The translations under genes were made by a program, and so were the position numbers. The notes beneath the pieces are model-generated. The model ran no database searches and was not told where the DNA came from. It saw only the letters and a program-made list of their open reading frames with translations. From Trichosphaerium sp. ATCC 40318 (lineage: Eukaryota > Discosea > Flabellinia > Trichosidae), in contig JALMLS010000213.1 in NCBI GenBank assembly GCA_038496445.1, positions 186,001 to 250,000 of the forward strand: a stretch of DNA of 64,000 nucleotides, given 5' to 3'. Position 1 is the stretch's first letter. Each line of letters starts with the position of its first letter. This document shows, piece after piece, positions 21,701-33,207 of the stretch.

Positions 21701-23216
21701 ATGGAAAACGACTACATGTCCATTAAAATATCAACAACTAAAATAATAGAAGGAATAACGATAAAACCGTCATTTACTATCTCTGCTGTTCAACTGGTAC
21801 GTCGAGTATAGTTTGGCCATACATGCCTCTAAAACTTTGTATAGCCTTGGCTATATAATTCAACTACATATGGTATTCAAAAGTCAGGTGCTTATATATT
21901 TAATCCTACAGGAGCCGCTTCCAAATTTGTTCACTCCGTAAATATTGAACTAGTAAAAGGTCCACTAGTCACAGAATTATATCAAGTGCGTCATACCAAT
22001 CCACAACAGCACCTTTGAATTCATCATAAGATTTATTTACCTTCATCTAGGAATTTACCAGCATTGGAGGTCCAACTTTTTACTATCAAGTTATAAGACT
22101 GTATTCAGGGAACTCCGACATTGAAAAGTATTTTGATATCCTTCATCAGGTTGGTGTTATCCCCATAGACACAGACATCATCACAAGATGGCAAACAAAT
22201 ATTGATTCCAAGAATTTCTTGTACACAGATGACAATGCTTATGCCAAACAGAAAAGAGTTCGTGTTGATAGTACATCTCCTTATTATCCAGGAAACTATT
22301 GGCCTTCAGTTTATTATTCTTATATTGAAGCTTATTTACCTACAACGTTACAAGCTAGACTTACGGTACAGTTTATAACTTGGAGTTTATCTACATTTCT
22401 AAATACAGTTTCCTTGTCAGGTTGTTCATGACTACACTCATGGAGCTGGGACATTTTCATCAGGAGCAATGGAACTCATGATGCATAGACGAACAAGTAC
22501 AGATGACAATAGAGGACTTAAACAAGCTTTAGATGACACTCATGTGGTCCACCCTAAACATCGTGTAATGTTGAATGAGATTGGTGATAAAAGTACGTAC
22601 TATCACGTTGTTTAAACGTACTTTGAAATTTGAGTATATTTTGTGTAATTATGAATAGGTAGCTCTGATCAAGATGAAGAACGAATAAAGCAAATGTACA
22701 GACTTAACTTTCCTCTTTCTTATTATTACGGTAAACCAGACGTGATGAGTGTTTGGAAGTCAAAATATAGAGGTTCTTTCCAACCAATAGGAGGTACAAA
22801 CATCTTTTACATAAACTCATGCTTATCTATCTACACCTAGTCATTCCTAGAAACGTTCATGTCCTTTCGTTATCACTTATCACTGTGACTAGAACTAACT
22901 TACGGTTCATTGTCAGGCATGTTCACATTACTTGGTTGTGTTTTTAGTAGTTCACAATTATTCAAACAGCTGGACCTTACTCTTTCATTGTAGATTACAA
23001 CATTTATACGGCTCTGATGAATTTCCAATTCACTATGCACAGCCTGTAACTATCGATATACAAAGTGTGTTACCGTTTACTATAGGAGTTTCAGACATTG
23101 TTGAAATGACATTGACAGGAAATGAAGTTGTAAATCCTAGTCCAGGATTCATGATAACCTTGACACCCAAGCAAATTCGTACATTCTATGTAACTACCAC
23201 TTATAAAACAGGATAG
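18750..23216 (+). CDS. MRH-domain alpha-mannosidase (GH38), copy B
   Basis: Same exon layout and domains as copy A: signal peptide, MRH domain, GH38 catalytic domain and C-terminal beta domains. Intron 1 has a normal GTAAGA donor. The MRH part shows F-T-N-G-D-L-C, R-R-H-A-E-L-F-L-I-C-G-Q and E-C-H-H-Q-I-T-A-V-S-Y-E-A-C. The active-site motif is P-H-T-H-N-D-V-G-W (copy A has HSHDDVGW), with W-Q-I-D-P-F-G-A-S and V-E-H-H-D-A-V-T-G-T unchanged. MRH arginine and glutamate positions used for mannose contact are present, but the tyrosine of the E-C-x-Y pattern is His. No frameshift or stop is forced, so both copies look functional. The two may differ in specificity or pH range because the changes fall next to the metal site. 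Exact splicing of the last two introns is unsure. Confidence 0.85.
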
Positions 23217-23222
23217 AATAAA
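23217..23222 (+). terminator. AATAAA after mannosidase B stop
   Basis: Poly(A) signal directly after TAG, shared with copy A. The gap to the convergent GPCR gene stop (23366) is under 150 bases. Confidence 0.6.
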
Positions 23223-23365
23223 CAATATTTGATCACTTTAACAATTGTGTAAGCTTGTCTAAGAGCTAAATACGTGGTACAAAAAATATTTATTTAATAA
23301 AAGTACATCTTAGTTTTTTTTTTCAAAAGACATCATTATACCCCGTTTTGGGGTGTGTGGAGTTG

Positions 23366-26300
23366 TCATGTTTCTTCCATTTCTACTTCTTTAGGTATTG
23401 TATTTTTAGGTTCCTTTGGTTTGCTTACCCTGAAACTCATTGACCGTAACATCCCAACAAAACTCTGCGTTTTAGACTAAAAAAAAAGAGTAAGAAAAAA
23501 TTTCCAAACTGCTCAATAAGGCTTGAACTTTCAGCTGTTTTAGCTGTAATTATTGCATTGCCGCATGGTTTACTGTATTGTTTCAAAAAGCAAAGAAAAA
23601 TATGTATCAAAACACGTGTTGATGACGTACAATCTTTTGTTTTTGAACAAGCCGTTGTGCAAGATTAGGTTCTGGAGCCTCCGCTACCGAGCTTGGTTCA
23701 GTATCACATGATTCCGTAACGCTGTTATTATCTTTTGGAGAAGGTGAAGCACGTCTAGATCCTTTAATACGTGCACTCATCTCAGGACTCATTGGAGCTG
23801 AAGACACAGAAGATTCTTCTGTAATAGGTTCAATCTCAACTGAGTTATGCTCTGCTGCTTTACTGCTTTTCTTGCCTCCAACATCCTAAACGTATATGTA
23901 TTAGTACTAAGAAGAGAATGGTCCTATAAAAAACAACAAACGCACCGATTCATCTGGCATTTCAGATAAAGGTTCAATTCTTGATTGAAGTTGACTTCGT
24001 CTTTGTGCTCTTGGACTGTTTGGCATCATTGAACTTAAGTTGGGAGAGATCGAAGTACGTCTAATGCCAGTACCAGTGCCATAGTTTTTATCATCATAAC
24101 CCTAAGAATCGTTAGACAAGTTGAAGTTTTGTGGGTTGGAAAAAGTTTTTGAGATTCATACCAAAACTACAACTTTGTATATCCGATAGAACTTTGGTAC
24201 GTATAGTAGTATTAATGTTAATGTTGTAGCGAATAGTATCCCATAGACTTGTACTAGTTTGGCTGTTTGGTATTCAGCAACAATGATGGATGCAGCAGCT
24301 ACTACAATTGCTACAAAAGTGATATTGTAGATCTTGAAAAAGTCAAGGAATGAAAGCGGATGAAAGCGGTTTCGCAAAAAATCGTAAAATGGAAGTTTTG
24401 TCATGCCTATGGCTAGCCAAGAAATTATTTGCCTTGATAATAGCAACCACTTAATTTAGTAATTAAAGAAGGTTTTTGTTTCAAGGATTAGATGTTGGCT
24501 GCCTGACACAGCCATACAAAGCTGAATGTTGTTTTCGAGGAAAAAAAAAACTTGATTTGAAAGGATACACTTGCTGAAATCCATTTTGCCTCGCTGAATC
24601 TTTCCGTCACTTTTCTTATCTGTATACATAACACCAAGCACATAATAAGTAGTATCAATTTATAACCACCAAGAAAAAGTTCAAACATAAGTAAAGTTGA
24701 TGCACGTTTAGTTGTGCATGCATTTATAGTAGTGACTGGATCTCCATCTAATACAATCAGTACAATATACTCCAAGGCGTTAAGCAACATGAAACCCATG
24801 GCGTACCGTCTGTCAAGTCTACATTTATGAGAGATGAGCGAAGATGGTCAATTGAACTCCATAGTATCAAAATAACCTAAACAAGAAAAGTTACAACAAG
24901 CGCTTTTTGTCCATGCTGATGGTTGCTACGCACAATTTCTACTAATATGAGAATAAATACATATTTAAGTAAAGAGTTTGTTCTTATAGTCAATACACGC
25001 ATTGCTTTATTATTGAATATCTTCTGTATTCGCCATGTTTTAACAAACAAGCAACTAAAAAAAAATCGTGTTAGATGACTTGCTTTGCAAGTAATTCATT
25101 TGGCACGTACGCAAATACTGTGATATAAGCTGTACCAAGAAGCCACGGAATAAGAAAACATATAATATCACGTGCCAATGTAGGGAGACTCTATAATATT
25201 GATTAGCCGCTAAAAAGCTTTACATGTAGAAAAAGTAGAAGAAAAATGCTGTGAACAGTGACGTACTTCAAAATCTAGCACCCATAAAATGCAAGTAAGA
25301 TATATAACTGCAATACCACATAAAATAATGATATGGAAAAGAGATGTAGACGCTAAGGGAATAGAAGTAAGTGAAGAGCAGATTGAAAAGTCACAAAAAA
25401 AAAAAGAATCACAATGATATTACCTTTGATTGCTGGTTGCTCCCAATAAATTATAACAAGGACTAGGAAAACAATACATAAAATAAATCCCAGAACAGAA
25501 GCAATAATAGCAGCATATGAAGCTCCGCTATTAAGATAAGTCACAGTAGCAGCTAGACCTACAAAAATCGTTAAGTTACAAGCAACAAACTAAATAGAAC
25601 TAACGATCAGTGGGTGTCTTCGAAGTGCCATCAGGCCATATTATCTGAGAAAAGTTACCAAAATCAGGCTCGAAACCAAACGACCATACGCCAACAGTCT
25701 CGAATTCACCAGCTTAAAAGAGTATCAACAGTCATGCGGTTTTCAACAGTGATTTTAAAAAAATACTCACTAGATTTCAGATTTACATATGAATACACTT
25801 CTTGTCTGTCTCCTTGCTCATTAAAAGAGACGTTGCCTAAAAGAACATTAATATGAATGGTGTTACAACAAGGCAAAGGTATAAACGCACTTGTTAAGCC
25901 TATAAAGCCAGGTGCATTTATCAACAACGAAACAAGTTCTGTTCCCTGAGGTAGATTTGAAATGTCGTTCCCAGGGGTACTAAGCCAAGCATCCCAAACA
26001 CTACCATTCATAAGAAACCAATAAAAAATTTCGTAAATAATTACTGTGCATATGCATAAACGGCATCATAAGCGTAAGGAGAGAATGACTTTACGAAAAA
26101 AGCATTAGTATTAAACATACAGTAACGATCGGATTTTTTTACTTACATTCGGTTCCTCTCCTGGCACACCTGCTCCAAAGTACTCCGTAGGGTCAAGTGT
26201 ATACCATTTTTCCAGAAAGGCGTCATATAAAGTTCCAACAGCTCCTCTTGGAATAGTACCAATGCATCCTTGCATTGCCTCAAGTACTGATTCATCAACT

Positions 26301-27520
26301 CCAGTAGAGTTCTCCCAAACATTCTGAGCGCCTCCATCAGTAAGAATCCAGGTATAACCAGAAGTAGGACCAGCCATCCCTTTACTAGATGCATAACGAA
26401 ATATGTTAGCGACATTTTCTCCAATACCAGCGGCTACTATAATCTACAAAGCAACGAGAGATAAGAACAATATCGATTCAAAAACAAAAACTGAAAAGAA
26501 AACTTACGAATGCCCCACTTTCTTTAATACGATCCAAATTAGTGGAAAGCTCTTCTACTGTAATAAATGTTAACAGCTCTTTAACTTCTATATCTTTTGT
26601 TGACTCCGTTATTGCGTTAGCAATGCCGACACCTAAATTGAATAAAATTCAGTAAATACTTTCTCCAACCACGTGATTTCTCGTTGAAAATGATTAAATA
26701 AACGTGCCGTAGTCTGTTCTTTGAGCAAGTATTGCGATACGTTTCCACCCACGTGATTGAATCAGTGATACTATAGCAACACCTATTGTCTGATTATCAA
26801 TAAAAGCCCTGATGTAGATAGATGTGCCTTGTAAAGAGTCTGAGGGTACAGTTCGAAGGAATGTAGGAAATGTTGTTTTATCGCTTAAATTTGGGCTTGT
26901 ACTTGAATAGGATATCGCAGTGACGTTGTAGACTTTGATTACAAGAAGTATTAATAACACAAAACTGGTTTTGAGTTGATGTAATTTTTTTCTATGTACC
27001 TTGGCCAATTGTTGCAACAACGGCTGAAACTCCGCTAGAGGCTGCTCCTAGGCATTTGTAAGCGTGCGAATGACGTGACACATGTATTAAATTACCAATT
27101 AACGCCACTACTGAATCGTTCCCGTTAACAATAAGGGATTGAGCGCCATTAAAACCTCCTTGTCTGGTTGTCTCTTTAGAAAATGTTACTTTTGTTTTTC
27201 TTGTACTTGACGCACCCGTATCGCGTACAAACCAGTTTATAGTAATACCCGGCAGAATATCTGTACTGTTATTTATTTCTTCCACTGCAACGCGCGCAAC
27301 AGCTTCTCGACTTTGTCCGCGGCTTCCAAGTGCGCCTACACGAATTTGGTCAAATAGACAGAAAAATAAATTAAATTACCCGTTAGTGGAAATAACCCGC
27401 CCAGGTTGATCTCTTGCGCTCCAATATGCACTGAAAAGCACACTAATAGTGCCAATACTAAATTGGCTTGTAAGTTTAGTAAATCAAATCAATGATCATC
27501 TTACGGCGTAGGCCATGCAT
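23366..27520 (-). CDS. Class C (GABA-B-like) G-protein-coupled receptor
   Basis: About 15 exons. A first exon with ATG CAT at 27520 joins to give signal peptide M-H-G-L-R-P-N-L-V-L-A-L-L-V-C-F-S-V. The ectodomain is a periplasmic-binding-protein/Venus-flytrap fold: G-G-L-F-P-L-T-G, a V-V-A-L-I-G strand, S-Y-S-S-T-S-P-N-L-S-D and F-L-R-T-V-P-S-D, then G-W-K-R-I-A-I-L. These are signature steps of the GABA-B/ANF-receptor family. Further right-to-left exons give G-N-V-S-F-N-E-Q-G-D-R, then seven hydrophobic segments in 25540-24156. A Ser/Pro-rich cytoplasmic tail follows (S-P-E-M-S-A-R, L-R-S-M-S-F-R) to TGA 23366-23368. It acts at the plasma membrane, sensing an amino-acid-like or other small ligand. 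Such receptors are numerous in dictyostelid amoebae. Confidence 0.85.
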
Positions 27521-27615
27521 TTGATCAAGCAAGTTGATCTTTTAGTTCAAATTATGTCGCCACAAGTATTCGTTTTAAGTCTTGGTATCGACAGTGTCAC
27601 TCCCGTTTTGGTCGC
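27521..27615. promoter_or_regulatory. Short divergent promoter, GPCR (-) / OMA1-like (+)
   Basis: Only 95 bases separate the two start codons, so the genes probably share a bidirectional promoter. Contains a TGATCAAGCAAGTTGATCT region with GATC half-sites. Confidence 0.5.
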
Positions 27616-29142
27616 ATGAACAGATGCGTGCGAGCTTGGGTGTCGTTGAACGCGCACAGCAGTATTACACGAAGAACGTTTACAGTTGGCACCTGTACAG
27701 TTCCAACACGGCAGTATGGGTTGTTAGAGCGACACAAAGGGCGGTTACCTTTCAGTGTAAGACTGAATTCAAAAAACCATTGGCGTTATGGCTCTTCGTT
27801 CTGTAGCGGTGGCCCAAACGCAGACACAACAGGTATTTTCGTATTTTAAACGAATATAATTAAACGCCGTTCTAAAATGTATACAAGGCCTTCACCACGC
27901 TCACTTGCACCTCAAGTGGTACAAACACCCACTTTGTATATTTTTTGGGATAGTTGCTGGCGCAGTAATAACACTAGCCGCTTATAATTCCACTTACGAG
28001 GAGATACCTATATTAGGTACGCTATTGGCACGCTTGTGTCAAATTCTCGCTTCATTTTGATTATCTTGCTCTAAACGACACGTTTTACTTTTAGATGAAA
28101 AGCAACTTAAGATACGCTGCGTTGACAAGCAATGGCAATCGCTATTGTACGATTTACTAAACACTGATCTCAAAACAGATCTCAAAGAGCAGTTAAACGT
28201 TACTGAAGTAGTACGTGAGTTGAGTATTCTTTTTTTTTTTTAGCCAACACATCTTTTTTTTTTCTTTGAAACTAATCGCGTATTAAACAAGGAAGAAGCA
28301 ATAGTTTGGGTCAAAAGTATTGGTGATCAACTCACAAAAGCTAATGGGTTACCTCCTTTGAATTACAACGTTGTACACTCAGATGTAGCCAACGCATTTG
28401 TCTTAGGTTGTACGTTTTAACTTTTTTTATTTATTACCAACTATACTTGTTTGTTGATTCCTACAGCTGAGGTATATGTATTCACAGGTGTATTACCTGT
28501 AATGCTAAACAGAGATGGAGCAGCTATGATAATAGGACACGAGATAGGACACGCTCTTGCTGGGCATTCTGCTGATAATATATACCAGCTTGCTGGTATT
28601 TTCTTGGCTGTTTCTTTAGCTAAGCTCTTTGGTTCAATATCACATTTCGATGTTGTCAGTCCTGTATGATTGGTTTTTTAGCTTTACATCACGTGTTGTT
28701 ACTCTAACATTTCTCGTGAAGATAGTTAAGGTAGCGTTAGATATAGCTATCTATCTTCCTGGTTCAAGGGAACATGAAGTTCAAGCTGATAAGATTGGCT
28801 TGTACCTGATGTCTCGGGCAGGTTTTGATCCAGAGGAAGGTCCTCGAGGTATAAAGCGAAAGCGATGAATGGATCTCACTTACTATTTATAGTTTTTAAG
28901 CGCCTAAGCGAGTTGGAGCATGCTAGTGGCGATTCAACGCCTGATTGGCTTTCCACACATCCAAGCACGGTAATTTTAATACTGAACAGAATTTCAGAAC
29001 ACTTTGCTTATGAGACTTTGTTTAGGATTCAAGGGTTAGCTTCTTGACAGAATTGCTTGAGGAACCAGAAATCAAAGAGCAAATCGAAAGAATTACTGCT
29101 AAAAGAGAACTTGAGAAGCCAAAGTACATGTTCTTCTGGTAA
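27616..29142 (+). CDS. OMA1-like M48 zinc metalloprotease
   Basis: ATG at 27616 starts a basic, Arg/Ser/Thr-rich leader of ~75 residues, fitting a mitochondrial targeting signal. An intron at 27832-27887 joins it to a membrane segment (I-F-F-G-I-V-A-G-A-V-I-T-L-A-A-Y). The catalytic exon has the zinc motif H-E-I-G-H inside I-I-G-H-E-I-G-H-A-L-A-G-H-S, preceded by V-Y-V-F-T-G-V-L-P. The third ligand lies in R-E-H-E-V-Q-A-D-K-I-G-L. The tail E-L-E-K-P-K-Y-M-F-F-W ends in TAA 29140-29142. OMA1 sits in the mitochondrial inner membrane and cleaves the dynamin-like OPA1/Mgm1 and other proteins on stress. Family assignment is strong; mitochondrial location is inferred from the leader. Confidence 0.8.
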
Positions 29143-29790
29143 CAAACACTCAACTCTTTAAACATACATCAACAACTGTACAATACATTTACAATCTGTA
29201 CGTTTTCTTAACAGGTTATGTCTCTATACAGACCTTTTCTTTTTTTGTTTTTTTTTCTGGTTTTCTGTCGATTTGGTATTTTTTGTTGTCACGTGATCGC
29301 GATGCGTCCATGTTTAATTTGTCTCGTTATTCACTGCGTTGTCTTAAAAAGCTTTTTCTTGAATGTATGATCTTTTTTTTGGCTCCTTTGCAGTGAACCT
29401 TAGGAGTCACTCTCAAACAGGGTTTGTGATTCTAACCGTTTCGACTAGTTCGGGGTTGTAAAACACAAAAAATCCAAACCAAGTAGTAGCTTTTTTTCAT
29501 GCCGCGTTTGGTAAGAGCGTGTTTTGGAAAAACCGTTGGGGTCACATTTTAGAATATAGCAACATCCATTGTTTAGGTTAAATTCTGGTATTTACTAACA
29601 AAAGAGTACTCTCACGTGATTGGTTACCCTTCTTTACCCATTTGGTGGGATTCAGTGCTGACAACTTATTCTTCTCCGTGCTTAGTCACATGCGCATGTT
29701 TGGATACTGTTATAGGGTCTTAGGAGTGTTTACTTTGGTTGTGAGTTTGCGAACACATTAATTTGTGCTAAGGCTCTCCCTCTCAACGTA
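29143..29790. other. Intergenic, no gene seen
   Basis: T-rich spacer between two plus-strand genes with two TCACGTGA sites (29289-29296, 29612-29619). No coding frame or RNA gene supported. The right end is the RhoGAP promoter. Confidence 0.45.
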
Positions 29791-32700
29791 ATGGCCACCC
29801 GCTCGTCCATAAATCCAAAGAGACACTCTAGGCACCGCCGACAGATGTCTGCTGACGGCAGAGTACCTGTTGCTCGATCGCGCAGCTATGGTGTCACCGG
29901 CAGTAGCTCGTACGTTCGAATTAGCGCTGCACGCATATTTTAGAATGCGTCAGCCTCTATTAAAACAGAATTCGTGCCTTATGTGAGCTGCAACAGGTCA
30001 CGTACTAGACGGTCAATAGAAAACGAAGAAGAGGCTACAAGAGCTATTAGAGCAGCATCGGAGAAGTTGGCTTCTCTTACACCTGAAAAAGCCGCTGTTT
30101 TTGGGGCTGGTGCGTTTGGTTATTACCTATTATTATAATTAAAACTATACACTACCTCTTTATAAGAGGTTGAATATTCGGCGACGTATTTCAGCACGTG
30201 AAGTGCTTTGAATGTTGAAAAAATGGATTTTTTTTTTTTGATAATTAAACTGCGAGATAGTATTACCACTAGCGCATTTATAAATGATGGAAGTTGCGCT
30301 AAATAGAGAGTTAGCTGATATACTCACACCGGATATAAAAGTGTCATTACTATCACAAAGCCATTCTGGAGCTAAGGAGGTACCCGCCTCAGTCCGACGA
30401 TCACGTACGCGCAGGAAGAGCTTTACAGTACGTTATTTTTACTTCTTTTTTTTTTTTTTTGAGTTTTTTTTGTGGATGTGGGCGTGAGTCTTATTTAATT
30501 TGATTATCACGTGCTCCTTAATTTAATAAAAGTAAAATCTAATCCGATTTATTAATTTATTAGAGGACTGTATTTCGTAAAAAAAGCAAAGATGATGATA
30601 AAAACTCAAACGACAAAAAGGTACATTATGCCAACCAGGAACCAGTACATGCTATATCGGGGAGAAGAAGGTCTGAAGCAATGTCCAGCCCAAAGGATGA
30701 TGAAGATGTAGTAGATGATGATGATAAATTAGAAAAGAAAAAGAAGTTATTACATTTTATTAAAGGCCGGAACGGAAAGTAAGTTTTATAAAAACTAATT
30801 TTGGAGAAAAAAAAATCACGTGATTGTTTCTATAAAAAAAAACGCTAAAGCTCACCTTTACTAATAATTTCTTGCTCCTTCTAGAAAACCAAAGTATGTT
30901 CTTGACTCTGAAGAAGCCATACAAAACTCGGAGGAAAATAGTGAAGCTACTAGTAGTGTACTAAGTTCTGGAAGTGCGTGGATAGTTTTTATTTCTTTCT
31001 TTGAATACGAATTTGAGTCTAACGTTAACGCCTTTCCAACGTCCTTGCATATTTACTCACGGTTTCTCTTTTTTTTAGAAGCTATTGCAGCCTACTTAAA
31101 AGAAAACAGTAAAAAATTCAGACGTAGATCAGCAAAGAGGTCAGATAAGTTGAAACAATCAAAACCAAAGGAAGATGATGTACCAACAATATTTGGAATG
31201 TATCTCGAAAACTTGCTAGACTGGGATGGCCAAACACGTAGCGTACCCATTATAATGCAACAGTGTATTCAATATTTAGAGAAAGATCAGCGGTAAGTAA
31301 AGAGATTTTTTGTGTTTTTTGAAAAGTATCACGTGATAACCTAGTGAAAAACGTTTTAATCATTTTTCTCATATTGTACCGTTGGCGCTCTGTTATAAAA
31401 AAAATCAAAAAATATTTCATCACGACTTACCACGTGGTTTTAGGTTACAGGAAGAAGGTATTTTTAGAAAGTCAGGAGATCATGAGCTTGTAAAAAAATT
31501 ACAACAAGCATATACAACACCAAATACAGTAGCAGATTTTAGCGAGATAAATGATGCTCATACTGTTGCTGCTTTCCTAAAGCATTGGTTGCGGTAAACT
31601 CTTTTTAAAAATATTTTAAATAACGTAATAAAAGTACTCACATATTTTAGGGAACTTCCGGAGCCACTTTTAACATTTGATCTTTATGGTACGATAGTGC
31701 TTGAAAAAAAAAAAAAACCACAAAAAAAAAAGTAGGCCTTCTTTGTTTTAATCGATACTGTGAATAGAGGAGTTCAAGGCAGCTTCTGAGAATGAAGATC
31801 CTGAAGAAAGAGCAAAGTTAGTTGCTGCTGCTTGTAAAAAACTTCCATCAGCTAATAAGTCAGTGCTATATGCTTTGATGCATTTATTGTATCGGTAAGT
31901 TTTTTTGGTATTACACTAAAAACAAGGTTATTCTATTTGTGTTTCAATCGATTGATCTCCTTTTTTTAGAGTCGTGAGAAAGTCAGAATACAATCAAATG
32001 ACTGCCGATAATGTAGGTATTGCATTTGGACCAACTATTATACGCCCAAGGGTGGACGATTTATATTCTTTGCTGTACGTATGTGAATTAACATTACACG
32101 TGAAAGCTAACAAAAGAATGACCTTAATAGAAATAACAATCGCGTCGTTGCTGTTATGATAGAAAGATACGATATAATAAAAGACACTCTTAGATCTAGT
32201 AGGAGTAAATCAGACGCTGGCATCTCAAGGGTATGTCCTTTGGTGTTTTTATCAAAAAAGCAAGAAAAAAAAATTACATGCAGTATTTGATGTATAACTT
32301 GCTTTATTCTTTACTACTTTACTCCTCTTTTATTGATCCGCTGTTACTAAAATTTTCTGTTTAGCGCCGAAGCAGCAAGCGTCGGGATTCAAGAGAAAAA
32401 CCAGAAAGACATGAAAGTCATAGTGAAAGACGTACAAGACGTGAAAGTAATGAAAGGCGTGAAAGACACGAAAGGCGCGAAAGACATGAGAGGCGTGAAA
32501 GCGCTGAGAGGCGTGAAACCAATGGCCGTTCTAGACGTGAAAGCAATGAAAGACGTGAAAGACATGAGAGGCGCGAAAGCACTGACAGGCGTGAACGACA
32601 TGAAAGAACTAGGAGAAGCTCAGGATCAGGATCAGGTTCTTCGTTGACTGCAAACGCAAGAAGTAAGAGACGAGCCAGAGCGGCTAGCACACAACCAATG

Positions 32701-32906
32701 AGAGGTAATTATACTTATAGATATAGATGCAGTATAGAGCAGTCATCACGGGCTATTTGTTTGTGCGATTAATCGCTTATAAGGTCGCTTACGTTCTTTT
32801 TTTTTCTTTAGTAAAGTACCACAGTGTAAGAATTATCAAGAAACCTCCTCCAGAAGAGGTTGTTGAATCTAAGTCCACTGGTGGGGATTTACGTAACTCT
32901 CAGTGA
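29791..32906 (+). CDS. RhoGAP-domain protein with Arg/Glu repeat tail
   Basis: ATG at 29791. The N-terminal ~250 residues are basic and Ser-rich (H-S-R-H-R-R-Q-M-S, S-R-S-Y-G-V) with an acidic/lysine stretch. The RhoGAP domain starts with P-T-I-F-G-M-Y-L-E in the exon at 31078-31290. It continues with the arginine-finger motif E-E-G-I-F-R-K-S-G, L-R-E-L-P-E-P-L-L, and N-Q-M-T-A-D-N-V-G-I-A-F-G-P. Both the catalytic Arg and the conserved Asn are present, so it should speed GTP hydrolysis by a Rho/Rac GTPase at the cortex. The last large exon (32365-32705) encodes a run of R-E-R-H-E-R-R-E-type repeats, like RS/RE-rich nuclear proteins. The gene ends in TGA 32904-32906. Some 5' exon borders are approximate. 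Confidence 0.85.
32365..32640 (+). repeat. Short tandem coding repeat (ERRERHERRES)
   Basis: Roughly 15-30-base units based on GAAAGACRTGARAGGCG repeat imperfectly inside the last RhoGAP exons, giving alternating Arg-Glu. This creates long but spurious open frames on the other strand and frames. Confidence 0.7.
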
Positions 32907-33207
32907 TATAATTCTATTTACATTATAACAACAAGCGTTTTGCGCTTGCTCTTGGCTTACTACAAAAAAAAAACTCTTTAAAATAATAGTATTGTACAAA
33001 ACAAAGTGTAGTAAGAATTTAGTATTGTTTTTGGTGCTTTTGGAGAAGAAAAGATCACAAAAAAGCGGTTTAGAAGGTATTCCGCCGAAACTGTTTTTTC
33101 GCAGTTAAATTGACGTGATTACGTTTTATTTGCGTTGGGTGCTAGTATTGTGGTGTACGCTGGCGAATAAAAAATCTGTCAACTGTTTTCAGCTACAAAA
33201 CACAAAA
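32907..33207. other. Intergenic spacer
   Basis: 3' UTR of the RhoGAP gene and promoter of the RCC1-like gene. Nothing else seen. Confidence 0.45.

Larger units (their letters stand above)
18495..23222 (+). repeat. Direct duplication unit, copy B
   Basis: Second copy of the unit described for 9190-13927, same orientation, starts about 9.3 kb apart. It ends just after TAGAATAAACA. Confidence 0.9.

Noticed and set aside
32418-32690. Minus-strand Leu/Ser/Arg-rich open frame
   Set aside because: Reverse of the Arg/Glu repeat in the RhoGAP tail; no independent evidence.
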